7,699 nucleotides of DNA from an uncultured Eubacteriales bacterium. GTDB taxonomy: Bacteria > Bacillota > Clostridia > Monoglobales > Firm-18. Of the stretch, positions 7,438-7,699 are shown one piece after another. Position numbers and translations under genes: made by a program. The stretch is from contig CAJLYO010000073.1 of assembly GCA_905210885.1 (NCBI GenBank), positions 1 through 7,699 of the forward strand, read 5' to 3'. How positions within the stretch are numbered: the stretch's first letter is position 1; each line of letters begins with the position of its first letter. Under the pieces are notes generated by a model. It saw only the letters and a list, made by a program, of their open reading frames with translations. It made no database searches and was not told the origin of the DNA.

Positions 7438-7452
7438 TCGCCCCCGCGTTGC

Positions 7453-7472
7453 AAAAACATTGGCAAAATGTT
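7453..7472 (-). terminator. weak terminator-like hairpin after the histidine kinase
   Basis: On the minus strand AACATT (7467-7472) pairs with AATGTT (7456-7461) around a five-base loop, TTGCC. Three more T bases follow (7453-7455). It lies about 35 bases after the kinase stop and before the DegV start, where a terminator would be expected. The stem is short and AT-rich and the T-tract brief, so it would terminate poorly. Confidence 0.3.
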
Positions 7473-7506
7473 GCTGAAATATGAATTTCCCCGTTTTTTC
7501 GCCGTT

Positions 7507-7699
7507 TCAGGCCGTTTCCGGCATCCGGGGCAGGCGGACGGTAAATTCCGATCCCTCGCCCGGCGCGCTGGTCACGCTGATCGAGCCGCCGGAAATCTCC
7601 AGCACGCGGCGCACCAGCGCGAGGCCGAGGCCGTTCCCCTCCTTGCTGTGGGAGGTATCGCCCTGATAGAACTTATCGAAGATGCGGCCAAGCGTCGCC
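7507..7699 (-). CDS. sensor histidine kinase, C-terminal fragment of the ATPase domain
   Basis: The last 63 codons of a two-component sensor kinase enter from the window edge and end at TGA 7507-7509. They carry the F-box (RIFDKFYQGD), the ATP-lid G2 box (GNGLGLALVRRV) and the closing strands of the HATPase_c fold (SGGSISVTS, then GEGSEFTVRLP). This domain binds ATP and phosphorylates the conserved His, which lies outside the window, before transfer to a response regulator. The signal it senses cannot be inferred because the sensor part is absent. G+C is about 67%, clearly above the SLH/hydrolase genes. It lies 131 bp upstream of the DegV-type start on the same strand, and both probably come from the same higher-G+C segment. 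Confidence 0.88.
   Translation of the reverse strand, partial: ATLGRIFDKFYQGDTSHSKEGNGLGLALVRRVLEISGGSISVTSAPGEGSEFTVRLPRMPETA

Noticed and set aside
7481..7666. Plus-strand open frame of 61 codons over the kinase tail
   Set aside because: The minus strand here encodes unmistakable F-box and G2-box kinase motifs, and G+C-rich antisense frames are often open by chance.
1..7699. CRISPR array, tRNA, rRNA, riboswitch, insertion sequence or phage genes
   Set aside because: I saw no regularly spaced repeats, cloverleaf, transposase motif or phage protein, and apart from short gaps the window is coding on the minus strand.

Overview
The window reads like a metagenomic contig from an anaerobic, Gram-positive, gut- or rumen-type member of the Clostridia (Bacillota). 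Evidence for this is the S-layer homology (SLH) proteins, strong GGAGG-type ribosome binding sites, the multidomain secreted glycan-active protein, and moderate G+C (two sample lines counted at 42% and 47%). All genes lie on the minus strand, so transcription runs from high to low coordinates. I found no convincing gene on the plus strand, no RNA gene, no CRISPR array and no insertion sequence.

Region 1 (about 7256-7699) differs from the rest. It holds the C-terminal 63 residues of a sensor histidine kinase (7507-7699). A 131-bp gap follows, with a weak terminator-like hairpin and a possible promoter -10. Next comes a well-formed start (GTG at 7375 with AGAGGAG) of a DegV-family fatty-acid-binding protein. 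G+C in 7501-7699 is about 67% (133 of 199 bases counted).

Region 2 (1-7255) is a tightly packed set of cell-surface genes. It contains the rest of an SLH protein with an Ig-like module, a Gly/Ser linker and three C-terminal SLH repeats. A second SLH protein, with N-terminal repeats and a good signal peptide, follows after 13 bp. A 1013-residue secreted protein with a clan GH-A glycoside hydrolase barrel comes next, and then the first 20 codons of a further gene that runs off the window. Gaps of 13, 61 and 11 bp and a good ribosome binding site before each gene suggest one operon. The shared theme is building or displaying surface proteins that act on complex carbohydrate.

The key point is the join between the regions. 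The open reading frame 5795-7375 fuses about 40 residues of DegV, a cytoplasmic fold of normally about 280 residues, directly to the middle of an exported SLH protein. The product as written has no signal peptide, so it could not reach the S-layer. Together with the composition change, this points to an assembly chimera or a recombination junction within about 7253-7276, not to a new protein family. I did not find a convincing undescribed system. The most interesting real content is the domain architecture of the hydrolase and the Ig-like module it shares with the neighbouring SLH protein.
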